From Planctomycetota bacterium (GTDB taxonomy: Bacteria; Planctomycetota; UBA1135; GCA-002686595): a stretch of DNA of 64,000 bases. Location: contig JAJDEU010000035.1 of assembly GCA_029259635.1 (NCBI GenBank), positions 24,940 through 88,939 on the forward strand, read 5' to 3'. Under the pieces are notes generated by a model. The model did no database searches and had not been told where the DNA came from. It worked only from the letters and a program-made list of their open reading frames with translations. The first letter of the stretch is position 1; every line of letters starts with the position of its first letter. Shown here in pieces: positions 38,108 to 46,708 of the stretch. The translations under genes and the position numbers were made by a program.

Positions 38108-38826
38108 GGCTTACGCGGCGGGAGCTTGGGAGGAACGAGCGCGGTGTGGAGGACGTGAAAGGCCGCTCGCCAGATCTCCGAGCGGTTGATCTTCGAAGTT
38201 CCCGCGACGCGGTCCTCGAACATGATCGGTGACTCGCCAATTCGAAAACCCGCGCGGTGGACGCGCGACACCATCTCTTCGAGAAAGGAGTAGCCCGACG
38301 AGCGAACGCCGAAAGGATCGACGGCGCGCAGGGTCTCGACGCTGTAGCAACGGAAGCCCGAAGTGCAGTCGTGGACCGGCAGGCGCAACAAGACGCGCGT
38401 GTAGAGGTTGGCGAAGCTGGAGAGCATGCGTCGGTGGAAGGGCCAGTTCGAGATTCCGCCGCCCGGGATGTAGCGCGAGCCGATGACCATGTCGTGGTCG
38501 GCCATCGCGGCCAAGATGTCGGGCAGATAGCGGGGGTCGTGGCTGAAGTCGCAGTCCATGGTGACTGCTTGGTCAAAGCCATTGTCCATCGCGTACTTGA
38601 AGCCGGCCAGGTAAGCGGTGCCGAGGCCGAGCTTGCCCTCGCGCTCCAGCAGATGAAGTCGCGGCTCTTCGGTCATTCGCTCGCGAACGAGAGCCGAGGT
38701 TCCGTCCGGGCTGCCGTCGTCCACCACCAGCGCTTCGAGATCGGCGGCTTGATCGAGAACACCGGTTACGAGCGGAATGACGTTCTCCGCTTCGTTGTAG
38801 GTGGGGGTGATGACTAGAGTGCGCAT
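38104..38826 (-). CDS. Polyprenol-phosphate mannosyltransferase (DPM1-like GT2)
   Basis: 240 residues, a single GT-A domain without the C-terminal membrane helices found in some relatives. PTYNEAENVIPLV, VVDDGSPDGTSALV, the DxD-type metal motif MDCDFSHDP, IGSRYIPGGGISNWPFHRR and DCTSGFRCYS are hallmarks of dolichol/polyprenol-phosphate mannose synthases. It would load mannose (or another hexose) on a lipid carrier for GT-C transferases; two GT-C candidates occur in this window at 7301-10354 and 47754-49853. The stop codons of this gene and the AOR gene overlap. Confidence 0.9.
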   Translation of the reverse strand: MRTLVITPTYNEAENVIPLVTGVLDQAADLEALVVDDGSPDGTSALVRERMTEEPRLHLLEREGKLGLGTAYLAGFKYAMDNGFDQAVTMDCDFSHDPRYLPDILAAMADHDMVIGSRYIPGGGISNWPFHRRMLSSFANLYTRVLLRLPVHDCTSGFRCYSVETLRAVDPFGVRSSGYSFLEEMVSRVHRAGFRIGESPIMFEDRVAGTSKINRSEIWRAAFHVLHTALVPPKLPPRKP

Positions 38827-39089
38827 CGAGGCGGTGAACGTACGGCGAGCGGCGGCAGGATACTAGCTGTCCCTTGATGGAAGCTGGCGCGGAAGTGGGG
38901 GTGGAAGCGATCGCTCTCTTCAGAAACCTCGGTCGACCGGGCACGGGCCTGCGGCGTTCATTCCGCACGCATTTACGGCGGTTCCTCGGTGGCGAGCCCA
39001 CGGTTCCGGGGTAAGTTCTTCGGTCGGATTGGGTCGGCTAGGGCCGATCGAGCCCCCTCATCTTGAATTCGTTCGACCGGAACATCCCC

Positions 39090-40196
39090 TTGACGAAAAT
39101 TCTCATCCTCAAGACGGCAGCCCTCGGCGACGTGCTGCGCACGACCTCCATCTTGCCCGGCCTCCACAAGCGCTATCCGGGTTGTGAGATCTCCTGGCTG
39201 ACTTCGGCCGCTGCAGCCTCTCTCGTCGCTCCGAACGATCTCAACCGGGGCCATAATTTGGTGGCGGAATTGATCCGTCATCCGACGCCGGAGCCGCCGA
39301 TTCAGGCCAAGACCTTGCCCAAAGTCGAACTCGGCAAGAGCCCGTGGGATCGCGTGCTCTCCTTCGATGATGAGGCGGATCTGTGCCGACTCGCCTTCGA
39401 ACAAGCGGGCGGGCAAGCCGGCGTGGACGCGGGCATACTGTCCGGCGCCTATGAGGACGCTTCGGGGCAGCTGACCTATACGCCCGACACGGCCGCCTGG
39501 TTCGATATGGGGCTCATCTCCAAGTTCGGCAAGGAGCGCGCCGACGAACTCAAGCTCTTGAACGAAGAGAGTCATCCTGCGATCTACGCGAAGATGCTCG
39601 GAATCGAGATGGGCGAGCCCTCGATTCATCTCTCGAAACCCGCCCTCGATTTCGCCCGCGAGTTTTCTCGGCGGACGGGCTTGCACGGCTGTTTCCCGAT
39701 CATCGGCTTCAATACGGGGGCCGGCGGACGCTGGGAGTCGAAGAAGTTGTCGGTGGAGCAGACCGCGGAGATCGCGGCTGAACTTCACGATCGACTCGAG
39801 GGCAGAGAGACGATTCTGCTGCTCGGAGGTCCGGAAGAAGCCGAGCGCAACGCGGAAATCGTCCGAGCTATCGGGGACCGAGCGCGCGTCGTCGACGCCG
39901 GTACGCACAACACGATGCACCACTTCACCTCGCTGGTGGACCGTCTCGACCTGCTTCTTACGAGCGATAGCCTCGCCCTGCACGTCGGGGTCGCGCGCCA
40001 AGTTCCGATCGTGGCCTTCTTCGCGCCGACATCCGCAGCGGAGATCGAACTCTATGGACGCGGCGTCAAGGTAGTCAGTACAGCTCCGGACTACTGCTCC
40101 TACAAACCCGATGCGGATACCTCGACACTGACGACGGCTCGGCTGGTCGATGCGTTGATGGAGTGTCTTCCCGAGGAGTCGCGGAGGCGAGGATGA
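39090..40196 (+). CDS. Glycosyltransferase family 9 (heptosyltransferase-like)
   Basis: About 368 residues. The start TKILILKTAALGDVLRTTSILPGLHKRYP has the GT9 signature with the catalytic-region Asp in ALGDVL, and the C-terminal domain has FNTGAGGRWESKKL and LLTSDSLALHVGVARQVPIVAFFAPT, the sugar-nucleotide site. GT9 enzymes add ADP-heptose or related sugars to LPS core; ADP-heptose genes hldD and hldE are present further on. The start is ambiguous between TTG 39063 and TTG 39090; the latter matches the family's N-terminus. The stop overlaps the next ATG (ATGA). Confidence 0.87.
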   Translation: MTKILILKTAALGDVLRTTSILPGLHKRYPGCEISWLTSAAAASLVAPNDLNRGHNLVAELIRHPTPEPPIQAKTLPKVELGKSPWDRVLSFDDEADLCRLAFEQAGGQAGVDAGILSGAYEDASGQLTYTPDTAAWFDMGLISKFGKERADELKLLNEESHPAIYAKMLGIEMGEPSIHLSKPALDFAREFSRRTGLHGCFPIIGFNTGAGGRWESKKLSVEQTAEIAAELHDRLEGRETILLLGGPEEAERNAEIVRAIGDRARVVDAGTHNTMHHFTSLVDRLDLLLTSDSLALHVGVARQVPIVAFFAPTSAAEIELYGRGVKVVSTAPDYCSYKPDADTSTLTTARLVDALMECLPEESRRRG

Positions 40197-40408
40197 CCAC
40201 GGACGGCCAGCGCTGGTTATGGTATTTGGCCAAGCTACTCGAGGGAGTGGGCATGGTTGTCGTCCTGGTCGGCTTGATGATGAGTGTTGGATTCGGATTC
40301 GACGGGGAGAGCTTGAAATCTCAAACCTACGAGGCCTGGGGACTTGTTTGGGGCGGCGGAATGTTCGTGGTCGGCTGGATTATGGAGCGAATCTTGGGCA
40401 CGCGCTGA
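40193..40408 (+). CDS. Small two-helix membrane protein
   Basis: 71 residues, ATG overlapping the GT9 stop, with GGCGAGG just upstream. Two hydrophobic segments (about residues 18-35 and 50-64) flank a short polar loop. No family is recognised. Translational coupling suggests it serves the same envelope process as the GT9 enzyme. Small size lowers confidence, but the coupling and clear membrane pattern support a real gene. Confidence 0.65.
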   Translation: MTTDGQRWLWYLAKLLEGVGMVVVLVGLMMSVGFGFDGESLKSQTYEAWGLVWGGGMFVVGWIMERILGTR

Positions 40409-41004
40409 GGGGGGGGCGGCCGCGAACTGAGGTCTCCTGGGTAGAACCGGAGTGTGCATAAAAATGCGTTCGACATGCGCATCTAATGTGTCGAGCGCCA
40501 TCTGGGGAGCCGGGAGGTGCGACGGGCGTTCATATCTGCAAGCGACCTCGGCGAGGTCGTCATCTCGCAGGCGCCTCTCGGGTCCTGTTTTGCGCCTAGG
40601 GCCCCAAAACGGGAGAAGATTGAGGGGAACCCCGTTCGAGTGGGTTGAGTCTCAACCCACGGCGGGCTCTCTCCGCAAGGACGCCGACGGGATCCTCCCG
40701 AAGCTTTCTGGCAACAGGGTGCCCCGTTAAGCGGTTCTGCATATAGTATTCATATCGTTCACCCCGTGCGTGCCAAGGCGGGTTCACAGCTTCCCTCAAA
40801 GCCGTGACTCGTTCCGGTGCCTCGATTCACCTACCTCCCTCGATCACGCCTTCTTCACCTCACCCAATTTCGACTTCATTTGCTGGGGCCTTTTTATCCC
40901 GCTGATGATCGTCGAATTTGGAAGCCAGCTTGCTAGCCGAGGTTGGGCGTAGACCTGTTCCCCGTTTTGCTTCGACGAAGCGAACACTCTCCAAAAAAAG
41001 AATC
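40409..41004. other. Non-coding region rich in inverted repeats
   Basis: 596 bases between the small membrane protein and the VCBS-repeat gene with no convincing gene on either strand. From 40456 to about 40733 it is packed with inverted repeats: GCAT-AAAA-ATGC (40456-40467), arms CGACCTCG/CGAGGTCG (40543-40559), CCTGTTTTG/CAAAACGGG with one wobble (40584-40613), GGGG-AA-CCCC (40624-40633), arms GTGGGTTGAG/CTCAACCCAC (40640-40660), CGGGA/TCCCG (40688-40700) and CTG-GCAA-CAG. An AT-rich patch with TATAGT at 40742-40747 could be a -10 box. The rest, to 41004, shows nothing clear. It may be a structured leader RNA or independent small RNA. Confidence 0.5.
40640..40660. promoter_or_regulatory. 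Perfect 10-base-arm palindrome (candidate operator or RNA stem)
   Basis: GTGGGTTGAG and CTCAACCCAC are exact reverse complements separated by a single T. A one-base spacer is too small for an RNA loop without opening a pair or two, so a dimeric DNA-binding protein site is as likely as a hairpin. Confidence 0.45.
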
Positions 41005-43173
41005 ATGACTCACCTCAGACCTCTCTTTGGCCTCGGTCTCACGGGCCTTGCCTTCGCTTGCCTAGGTGCACCGGCGAGCGCGCAGGTATTCCTCAGGAAC
41101 TCAACGGACGTCCCGAACCAGAGCAACGGTTCGGTCAACCGCTATACCGAAAACGTCGACTTTGCCGACGTCGATCTCGACGGTGACTGGGACGCAGCGT
41201 TCTCGCATGGCGGGGACTTTGGCAACATCCAAGACCGCATTTGGATCAACAGCGGTGGGGTGCAAGGGGGCACGATCGGTGTGTTTGTCGACGAGACGAG
41301 CTCTCGCTTTCCCTCGGTTGCCAAAGACGGTCGCGATGTCGAGTTTGTGGACTTCGACAACGACGGTGACTTTGACATCTACATTTCAAACACTTCGACG
41401 AACACCAACCAGGGCAACCAGTGGTTCACGAACCAAGGGGGTCTTCAGGCTGGCTCCGTCGGTTTCTACGCGGACGAAACAGCAGCGCGGTGGGTGAACC
41501 TCGGTGTTAGTGGCCCCACGGGTTCCTCGATCGCGGCGAGCCAATTGATCGGCGGCAGCTTCATCGATTGGTCTTGCGACTGTGACTTTGGCGACATCGA
41601 CAACGATGGCGACATGGACCTGATCCACTCGACCTACGGGGGCAACTTCACCGGCAACGTTCCCACGCGGATGTTCCTCAACGATGGCACGGGCAAGTTC
41701 GAAGAGTTCAATCCGAGTGGGTTCCAACTCTCCGGTCCGACGATCGCTAATGGCTCGCCCGGAATCTGGTGTCAGGGTGTTCAGACTCCGAATACCACCG
41801 ATGCAACCGGCGCTCAGTGCGATATCACGACCAATACGCTCGACATTGATCTGGGCGATATCGACGGTGACTTCGACCTCGACCTCCTTCACGGAGATCG
41901 GACGAACCGGCCCCGCTTCTTCAAGAACGGGATGGAAGAGAACGGCGGCACGCCGGCAGACCTCGCTTGGAGAGACGTCAGTAACAATGTCTTCCCCGCC
42001 AACTGGTCTACTGGAACCGGCCACTACGAGCAGGAAATGGCCGACTTCGACGGTGACAACGACTTGGACCTCTACGGCCTCAACTGGCAGGCTGGCTTTG
42101 GTTTCAACGACATCATCATGAGCAACCTCGGCGGCTTCTTCGGTCCCTTCACCGTCCTTGCTGGCTCCAGCACGGATGACAACGAAGGGGACTTCGGGGA
42201 TTACGACAACGACGGAGACCTCGACCTCTACGTGTGTAACTTCCTCGGTGACGACCGCATGTACCGCAACAATGGCAGCGGCGGGATGACTCTGCTCAGC
42301 CAAGGTGGCGCGAGCGGATCCGGCCTCAGCGCGGTTCCCTTCGGCCTCTCCGGACTCGACGCGGAGTGGTGCGACGTGGACTTCGACGGCGACTACGACG
42401 TCTTCTCATCGCAGGACTCTCGGCGTCCGGTGCTCTTCTGGGAGAATACGACCGGTACTCCGGATACGACTCCCGCTCGTGTGGCACCGACTGAAAATAT
42501 CGGCAACCAGACGGCTGGTATCAACGGCAGCGCGGACTTCCCCGTTCGCACGCACGTCTATGACAACGCCGCTTATTACGTCACTTGGTACAACGACACC
42601 AAGCTGATCGTCAACGTGGATGGCATCAAGATTGATACTCTTCCCGCGCGTACTTCTGGCGGTCAACTCTTCCGTGCTGAGCTTCCCTCGAATCTGGTTG
42701 GCAACGTCACGTACCAGTTCGAGTCGACAGACAAGTACGGCAACACGGGTGTTTCCGCGGTGCAGGCCTACACGGCGAGCACGGCTCTGACTCATCAAGT
42801 GGTCTATGGAACGGGTACCCCCGGTCTCAACGGCATTCCGACCGTCCGCCTCGGCGGTATCGCATCTGCGAATAAGACGCTCTACACGATCATCGAAACG
42901 GGCGGCACTCAGGTGCAGTTCCAGATGACCTTCTCACTGGCTCCGATTGCTCCGACCCAGTTCTTTGGAGTTGGAATCGTGAACGTCGATCCCTTCCAGA
43001 TCGGCTTCCGCCAAAACGGGAAGACCAACCTCTCGGGCGTTCGCGTGAAGAGATACCCGCTTCGTTCGGACACGCCGGCCGGAGTTTCGGTCTACGTCCA
43101 GGTCTTCGGCTTCGATGGCGTGGGGACCGATCTCTACTCCACTAGCCAGGGCCTCGAAATCATCGTGCACTAA
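41005..43173 (+). CDS. Secreted FG-GAP/VCBS repeat protein
   Basis: 722 residues with a signal peptide (LGLTGLAFACLGAPASAQ). Residues about 45-510 contain repeated calcium-binding loops of D-x-D-x-D-G-D type, for example FADVDLDGDWDAA, FVDFDNDGDFDIY, FGDIDNDGDMDLI, LGDIDGDFDLDLL, MADFDGDNDLDLY, FGDYDNDGDLDLY and WCDVDFDGDYDVF, characteristic of a beta-propeller. A Cys pair is in CDCDFGD. A beta-sandwich-like region follows, and the last 125 residues begin at VVYGTGTPG and may be a sorting or adhesion domain. The gene is flanked by the inverted-repeat region upstream and a strong terminator downstream, so it is monocistronic. Likely surface or extracellular; ligand unknown. Confidence 0.88.
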   Translation: MTHLRPLFGLGLTGLAFACLGAPASAQVFLRNSTDVPNQSNGSVNRYTENVDFADVDLDGDWDAAFSHGGDFGNIQDRIWINSGGVQGGTIGVFVDETSSRFPSVAKDGRDVEFVDFDNDGDFDIYISNTSTNTNQGNQWFTNQGGLQAGSVGFYADETAARWVNLGVSGPTGSSIAASQLIGGSFIDWSCDCDFGDIDNDGDMDLIHSTYGGNFTGNVPTRMFLNDGTGKFEEFNPSGFQLSGPTIANGSPGIWCQGVQTPNTTDATGAQCDITTNTLDIDLGDIDGDFDLDLLHGDRTNRPRFFKNGMEENGGTPADLAWRDVSNNVFPANWSTGTGHYEQEMADFDGDNDLDLYGLNWQAGFGFNDIIMSNLGGFFGPFTVLAGSSTDDNEGDFGDYDNDGDLDLYVCNFLGDDRMYRNNGSGGMTLLSQGGASGSGLSAVPFGLSGLDAEWCDVDFDGDYDVFSSQDSRRPVLFWENTTGTPDTTPARVAPTENIGNQTAGINGSADFPVRTHVYDNAAYYVTWYNDTKLIVNVDGIKIDTLPARTSGGQLFRAELPSNLVGNVTYQFESTDKYGNTGVSAVQAYTASTALTHQVVYGTGTPGLNGIPTVRLGGIASANKTLYTIIETGGTQVQFQMTFSLAPIAPTQFFGVGIVNVDPFQIGFRQNGKTNLSGVRVKRYPLRSDTPAGVSVYVQVFGFDGVGTDLYSTSQGLEIIVH

Positions 43174-43195
43174 ACCAGTCGCGATCAGATTGACG

Positions 43196-43237
43196 AAGGG
43201 CGGTTCGGGTTAGACCCGGACCGCCCTTTTTATTTTT
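43196..43237 (+). terminator. Rho-independent terminator after the VCBS gene
   Basis: GGGCGGTTCGGG (43198-43209) pairs with CCCGGACCGCCC (43215-43226) with one G-T wobble around loop TTAGA; two more A-T pairs extend the base. A T-rich run TTTTTATTTTT starts at 43227. It lies 22 bases after the stop codon. Confidence 0.95.
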
Positions 43238-43333
43238 CCGACAGCTCTCGCTCGCTTTACCATGACGGCCAAACCCTCACACAGCCCTTGGCCGATTCGT
43301 AGGGTCCGGTTTGCACGTCCCCTTTCAAACCCA

Positions 43334-45562
43334 ATGAATAGCTCAACTTCGAACGTAGCGCTCTCTCTCGCCTGTCGACCCGATTCGCCCGTGCGAGGTG
43401 TGCCCGGATTCGCTCTTCTAATTATTGGAGCTCTGTTCGGATGCTTGGCGAGTCTTTCCTGCGGAGGCGAGGAACCTCGGAACGATCAGGCAAGCTCATC
43501 TTCCGAGGCAGATCCGGCTGCTCAGGCTGAGGTTGAGCGCGAAGGACAGTCGAGCGCGAAGGCGGGGGGAAGCTCCTCACAAGCGGACGACGCGGACGAC
43601 GCGTTGGCGGCGGGTGAAGCGCTTGTGATCACGCGCGCAACGCCGCTGTTATCCAAGGTCAGATCGTACAACGAGGATCATATACGATCCGGGCGCCTGC
43701 CGACCGGAGAGGGGATCTGGTTTACCTTCGCGAACCCGCGGGAAACGCGATCGGTAGACCGCCACATCAAGGGCTTCGAATTGATCTCTCAGTCCTACGG
43801 CCAAAAGTTTCGAGATAGCCGACGATCCGTGGTCCTGATCGCGAGCGAAGGCCAAAACTGGAAATCGCCTTTGGTGCGCGTGCCCGAGAAGGGCTCTCTC
43901 AGCTTTTCTTACATGCCGTACGTCGTCGGGATGGGCGGGTACACGATGTCCCTAGACTTTCGAGTCCTCTTCGAAGTGGAGGGGGCTGGCGGGCGTTCGA
44001 CGAGCGTGGAGATTTGGAAGAGCCGTCACTCACTGCGACCGCCGACGGGGGGGACTTGGCGTGACGCGAGTGTCGAACTCTCCGAGCTAGCGGGGCGTGA
44101 GGGACGATTCGTTTTTGACGCTGTGCCGGTTGAAGGGACCTATCGAGTGCTCCCCGAAGACCTCGCGGCCGCGTTTGCGAATCCGACGATCAAGCCCGAG
44201 AAAGACGAGCGCCCCAATCTGCTCGTCATCAGCATCGATACCCTGCGAAAGGATGCGATTTCGCCCTACGGTGCGGATCCGAGTCGGACGCCTGCCCTTC
44301 AGAGCATCGCCGATAGCGGGGTGGTCTTTGATCAGTTTTGGAGTTCGTCGCCGTGGACTTTGCCGTCCTACGCGAGCTTCTTCACCGCGGAATACCCCTC
44401 GACCCATGGCGCCGGGGCGGACCGCGTATCCGAAGTCGTTCCCGGCACGAACCAGCCCACTCTGGGAATCGCCAGTGGGATACCCTCGCTCGTCTCTCAC
44501 TTCCGCGATCTGGGCTACAGCACGCAGTCGTTCTTTTCGAACGGCCACCTGAACATGGAGTCTGGAATCGAGCGGGGCTTCGACGGCTATGTCTGGTACG
44601 GACTGACCGGCGCGATGGCGACGGAGGACTTTCACGAGTGGACCGGCCACGTGAAGGATCAGCCGTTTTTCGCGTTCGTGCAGATGACCGATCCTCACTG
44701 GCCCTATGTCGTTCCGTGGCGCTTCGCTAAGAATCTCGACATGCCCCACACGGCCGATAACAAATCGCTCAAGGGCAGTCCCGTAAAGATGTTCACCACG
44801 GGCATTCCGGAGGAAGATCGCGCCGATCTAACCGAGATCTACGGCTACCTCGTGGCCTACATGGACAAGCACGTTGGTGCGCTGCTTCGCACCCTCGAAA
44901 AACGCGGCCTGACGGAAAACACGCTGATCGTTTTCCACACCGACCACGGCGAAGAGTTGTGGGATCACGGCGAGTGGTGGCACGGGCACACGCACCACGC
45001 GGAGCTCGAGAATGTCTCGCTCATGTTCTCTTGGCCCGGTCAGCTCGATGCGGGGGCGCGAATTTCGACGCCGGTGCGAGCCGTCGATATTTTGCCCACC
45101 GCGATCGATCTGATGGGGCTTCCGCCGGTCAAGCACGAGACTGAAGGCAGGAGCTTCGGTTACTTGCTGCGCGGCGAGGAGGGCGAGCCGCTTCCGCCGA
45201 TTCTTCATGAGGCTCAGCTCTACGGACCCGGTGGCGATTTCGCTCTCACGAAGTGGCCCTGGCGACTGCTCGTTCAAAAGCCGGCGCCTTGGGTTCAGCG
45301 CACCGAGCGCGAAGCCGATCCCGATGGATTCGAGCCTGCGGAAGTCGTCTTGTTGTTCAACATCGAGGACGACCCGCTCGAGTTGAAGGATCTCGCGGTG
45401 GAGAACCCCGAGATCGTTGCGGCCATGCGCAAGAAGGCGGAGTCCTTGCGTGCTACTGCTCTGGCGCGAAAGGTCGGCGAGAGCAGGCCAGCGGAAATGG
45501 GAACAGAAGCCGACGCAAATTTGGAAGCGCTCGGATATGGCGGCGCTGACGACGATGAGTAA
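43334..45562 (+). CDS. Large sulfatase-fold lipoprotein lacking the formylglycine motif
   Basis: About 742 residues (ATG 43334; ATG 43262 is also possible). A long N-region precedes a hydrophobic stretch ending LASLSC, read as a lipobox, then a Ser/Glu/Ala-rich linker. Residues about 100-290 form an extra N-terminal beta-rich domain not present in the smaller members here. The sulfatase fold follows: ISIDTLRKDA, nucleophile region SPWTLPSYASFFTAEYP with Thr in place of Cys/Ser and no Arg, and FHTDHGEELWDHGEWWHGH in the metal site. It opens a group of four same-strand genes with a radical SAM enzyme and two glycosyltransferases. Probably a phospho- or other ester-handling enzyme of the cell surface rather than a sulfatase. 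Confidence 0.85.
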   Translation: MNSSTSNVALSLACRPDSPVRGVPGFALLIIGALFGCLASLSCGGEEPRNDQASSSSEADPAAQAEVEREGQSSAKAGGSSSQADDADDALAAGEALVITRATPLLSKVRSYNEDHIRSGRLPTGEGIWFTFANPRETRSVDRHIKGFELISQSYGQKFRDSRRSVVLIASEGQNWKSPLVRVPEKGSLSFSYMPYVVGMGGYTMSLDFRVLFEVEGAGGRSTSVEIWKSRHSLRPPTGGTWRDASVELSELAGREGRFVFDAVPVEGTYRVLPEDLAAAFANPTIKPEKDERPNLLVISIDTLRKDAISPYGADPSRTPALQSIADSGVVFDQFWSSSPWTLPSYASFFTAEYPSTHGAGADRVSEVVPGTNQPTLGIASGIPSLVSHFRDLGYSTQSFFSNGHLNMESGIERGFDGYVWYGLTGAMATEDFHEWTGHVKDQPFFAFVQMTDPHWPYVVPWRFAKNLDMPHTADNKSLKGSPVKMFTTGIPEEDRADLTEIYGYLVAYMDKHVGALLRTLEKRGLTENTLIVFHTDHGEELWDHGEWWHGHTHHAELENVSLMFSWPGQLDAGARISTPVRAVDILPTAIDLMGLPPVKHETEGRSFGYLLRGEEGEPLPPILHEAQLYGPGGDFALTKWPWRLLVQKPAPWVQRTEREADPDGFEPAEVVLLFNIEDDPLELKDLAVENPEIVAAMRKKAESLRATALARKVGESRPAEMGTEADANLEALGYGGADDDE

Positions 45563-45607
45563 ATTTGCGCGCCCTGCTTCACACGACACTCATCAACGAG
45601 CGCCTCG

Positions 45608-46708
45608 TTGAATGCCTCTCGTTACTTGCCCTTTATTGGACGAGCCCTTCGCGGCGGAGGGGCGCCGCTCCACCTAACGCTGTTCGTCACCGGAGTCTGC
45701 AACGCTCGCTGTCGTCACTGCTTTCACTGGAAGGAAGTCGAGGCGGGCGTTTCCGGCCCATCGGCGGAAGAGGTCGATCGCTTGGCGGAATCCTCTGCGC
45801 GCATGGGGCCGCTGCTCTGGGTGAGCTTCGGCGGGGGAGAGCCCTTCCTTCGGCGCGACCTTGCAAAGCTCGGGCGATCCTTCGGAAAGCGCGGACTGCG
45901 GCACCTCGCAATCCCGACCAACGGTCTCGTCGAGGCCCACCAACACGAGATCACGGCCGAGCTCGCTCGGGAGAACCCGGACACCTATCTCACCGTGTCG
46001 GTCTCGTTCGATGGGCCGCCCGAAATTCATGACTCCATTCGGCAAGTGCCCGGCGGGCACGCGCGATCGGTGGAGTCCGTTCGGCGCTTCCTCGAACAGA
46101 AGCAGGAGTTCAAGAACCTCGGTGTCGGCATTCTCCTGTGCGTGACGAAGGAGAATCAAGACGTGCTCGCCGATCATATGGAGGAGCTGGTGCGCGACCT
46201 GCGTCCGGACAATATCACCATCAATCTGGCACGCGGAACGGCGATGGAAGAGCACCTGCTCGATGTCGATCCCGCCCGATATCGCGAGGTTGTCGCGCGC
46301 AAGAAGGATCTGGTCGATCGCGGTTTGCTGCCCTACTTCGACTTTCCGCTGGGGCGCCTAGCCGTCGCGCGCGACCGCGTCGTCTATGACCAAATCGCTC
46401 TTCAAGCCGAGAAGAAACCGGCACCGTACCTGCCCTGCACGGCGGGCCGATTGTCGGCGGTCATCTTCGAGGACGGCTCGGTCCATCCCTGCGAGATCTT
46501 GGGCAAGTCGATGGGCAACCTGAACGACGTCGACTGGAACCTCGATCAGCTCTGGGAGAAGGCGCAAGCCGACAAGCTACGTCGGGAGATTCACGAGACG
46601 CGCTGCGTCTGCACTTGGGAGTGTGCGCTGGCCGACAATGCGCTCTTTCGCGTTCGCGGATGGCCGCGACTAGCCAAAGCCTATGCTCGTGTACGGCAAG
46701 CTCCATGA
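45608..46708 (+). CDS. Radical SAM enzyme with SPASM-like C-terminal cysteines
   Basis: 366 residues from TTG 45608. The [4Fe-4S]-SAM motif is CNARCRHC (C-x3-C-x2-C) near residue 31, followed by the GGEP motif in SFGGGEPFLRRDL and VSVSFDGPPEIHD. C-terminal cysteines (LPCTAGR, GSVHPCEILG, TRCVCTWEC) fit a SPASM/Twitch auxiliary-cluster domain. GNLNDVDWNLDQLWE is the usual family text between the two cysteine groups. It starts 45 bases after the sulfatase-like gene and its stop overlaps the GT2 start. It could modify a sugar, a lipid or a peptide. Formylglycine formation is unlikely because the neighbouring protein has no target Cys or Ser. Confidence 0.87.
   Translation: MNASRYLPFIGRALRGGGAPLHLTLFVTGVCNARCRHCFHWKEVEAGVSGPSAEEVDRLAESSARMGPLLWVSFGGGEPFLRRDLAKLGRSFGKRGLRHLAIPTNGLVEAHQHEITAELARENPDTYLTVSVSFDGPPEIHDSIRQVPGGHARSVESVRRFLEQKQEFKNLGVGILLCVTKENQDVLADHMEELVRDLRPDNITINLARGTAMEEHLLDVDPARYREVVARKKDLVDRGLLPYFDFPLGRLAVARDRVVYDQIALQAEKKPAPYLPCTAGRLSAVIFEDGSVHPCEILGKSMGNLNDVDWNLDQLWEKAQADKLRREIHETRCVCTWECALADNALFRVRGWPRLAKAYARVRQAP

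Noticed and set aside
40681..40740. SAM-type riboswitch suggested by a GGCAAC-GGTGCC stretch
   Set aside because: Only short fragments match; conserved core helices of SAM-I or SAM-IV cannot be traced and the downstream gene is not in methionine metabolism.
45608..46708. Radical SAM gene as an anaerobic sulfatase-maturating enzyme
   Set aside because: It sits next to a sulfatase-fold gene, but that protein and the three paralogues lack the Cys/Ser target, and the C-terminal Cys pattern is shorter than the seven-Cys SPASM expected.
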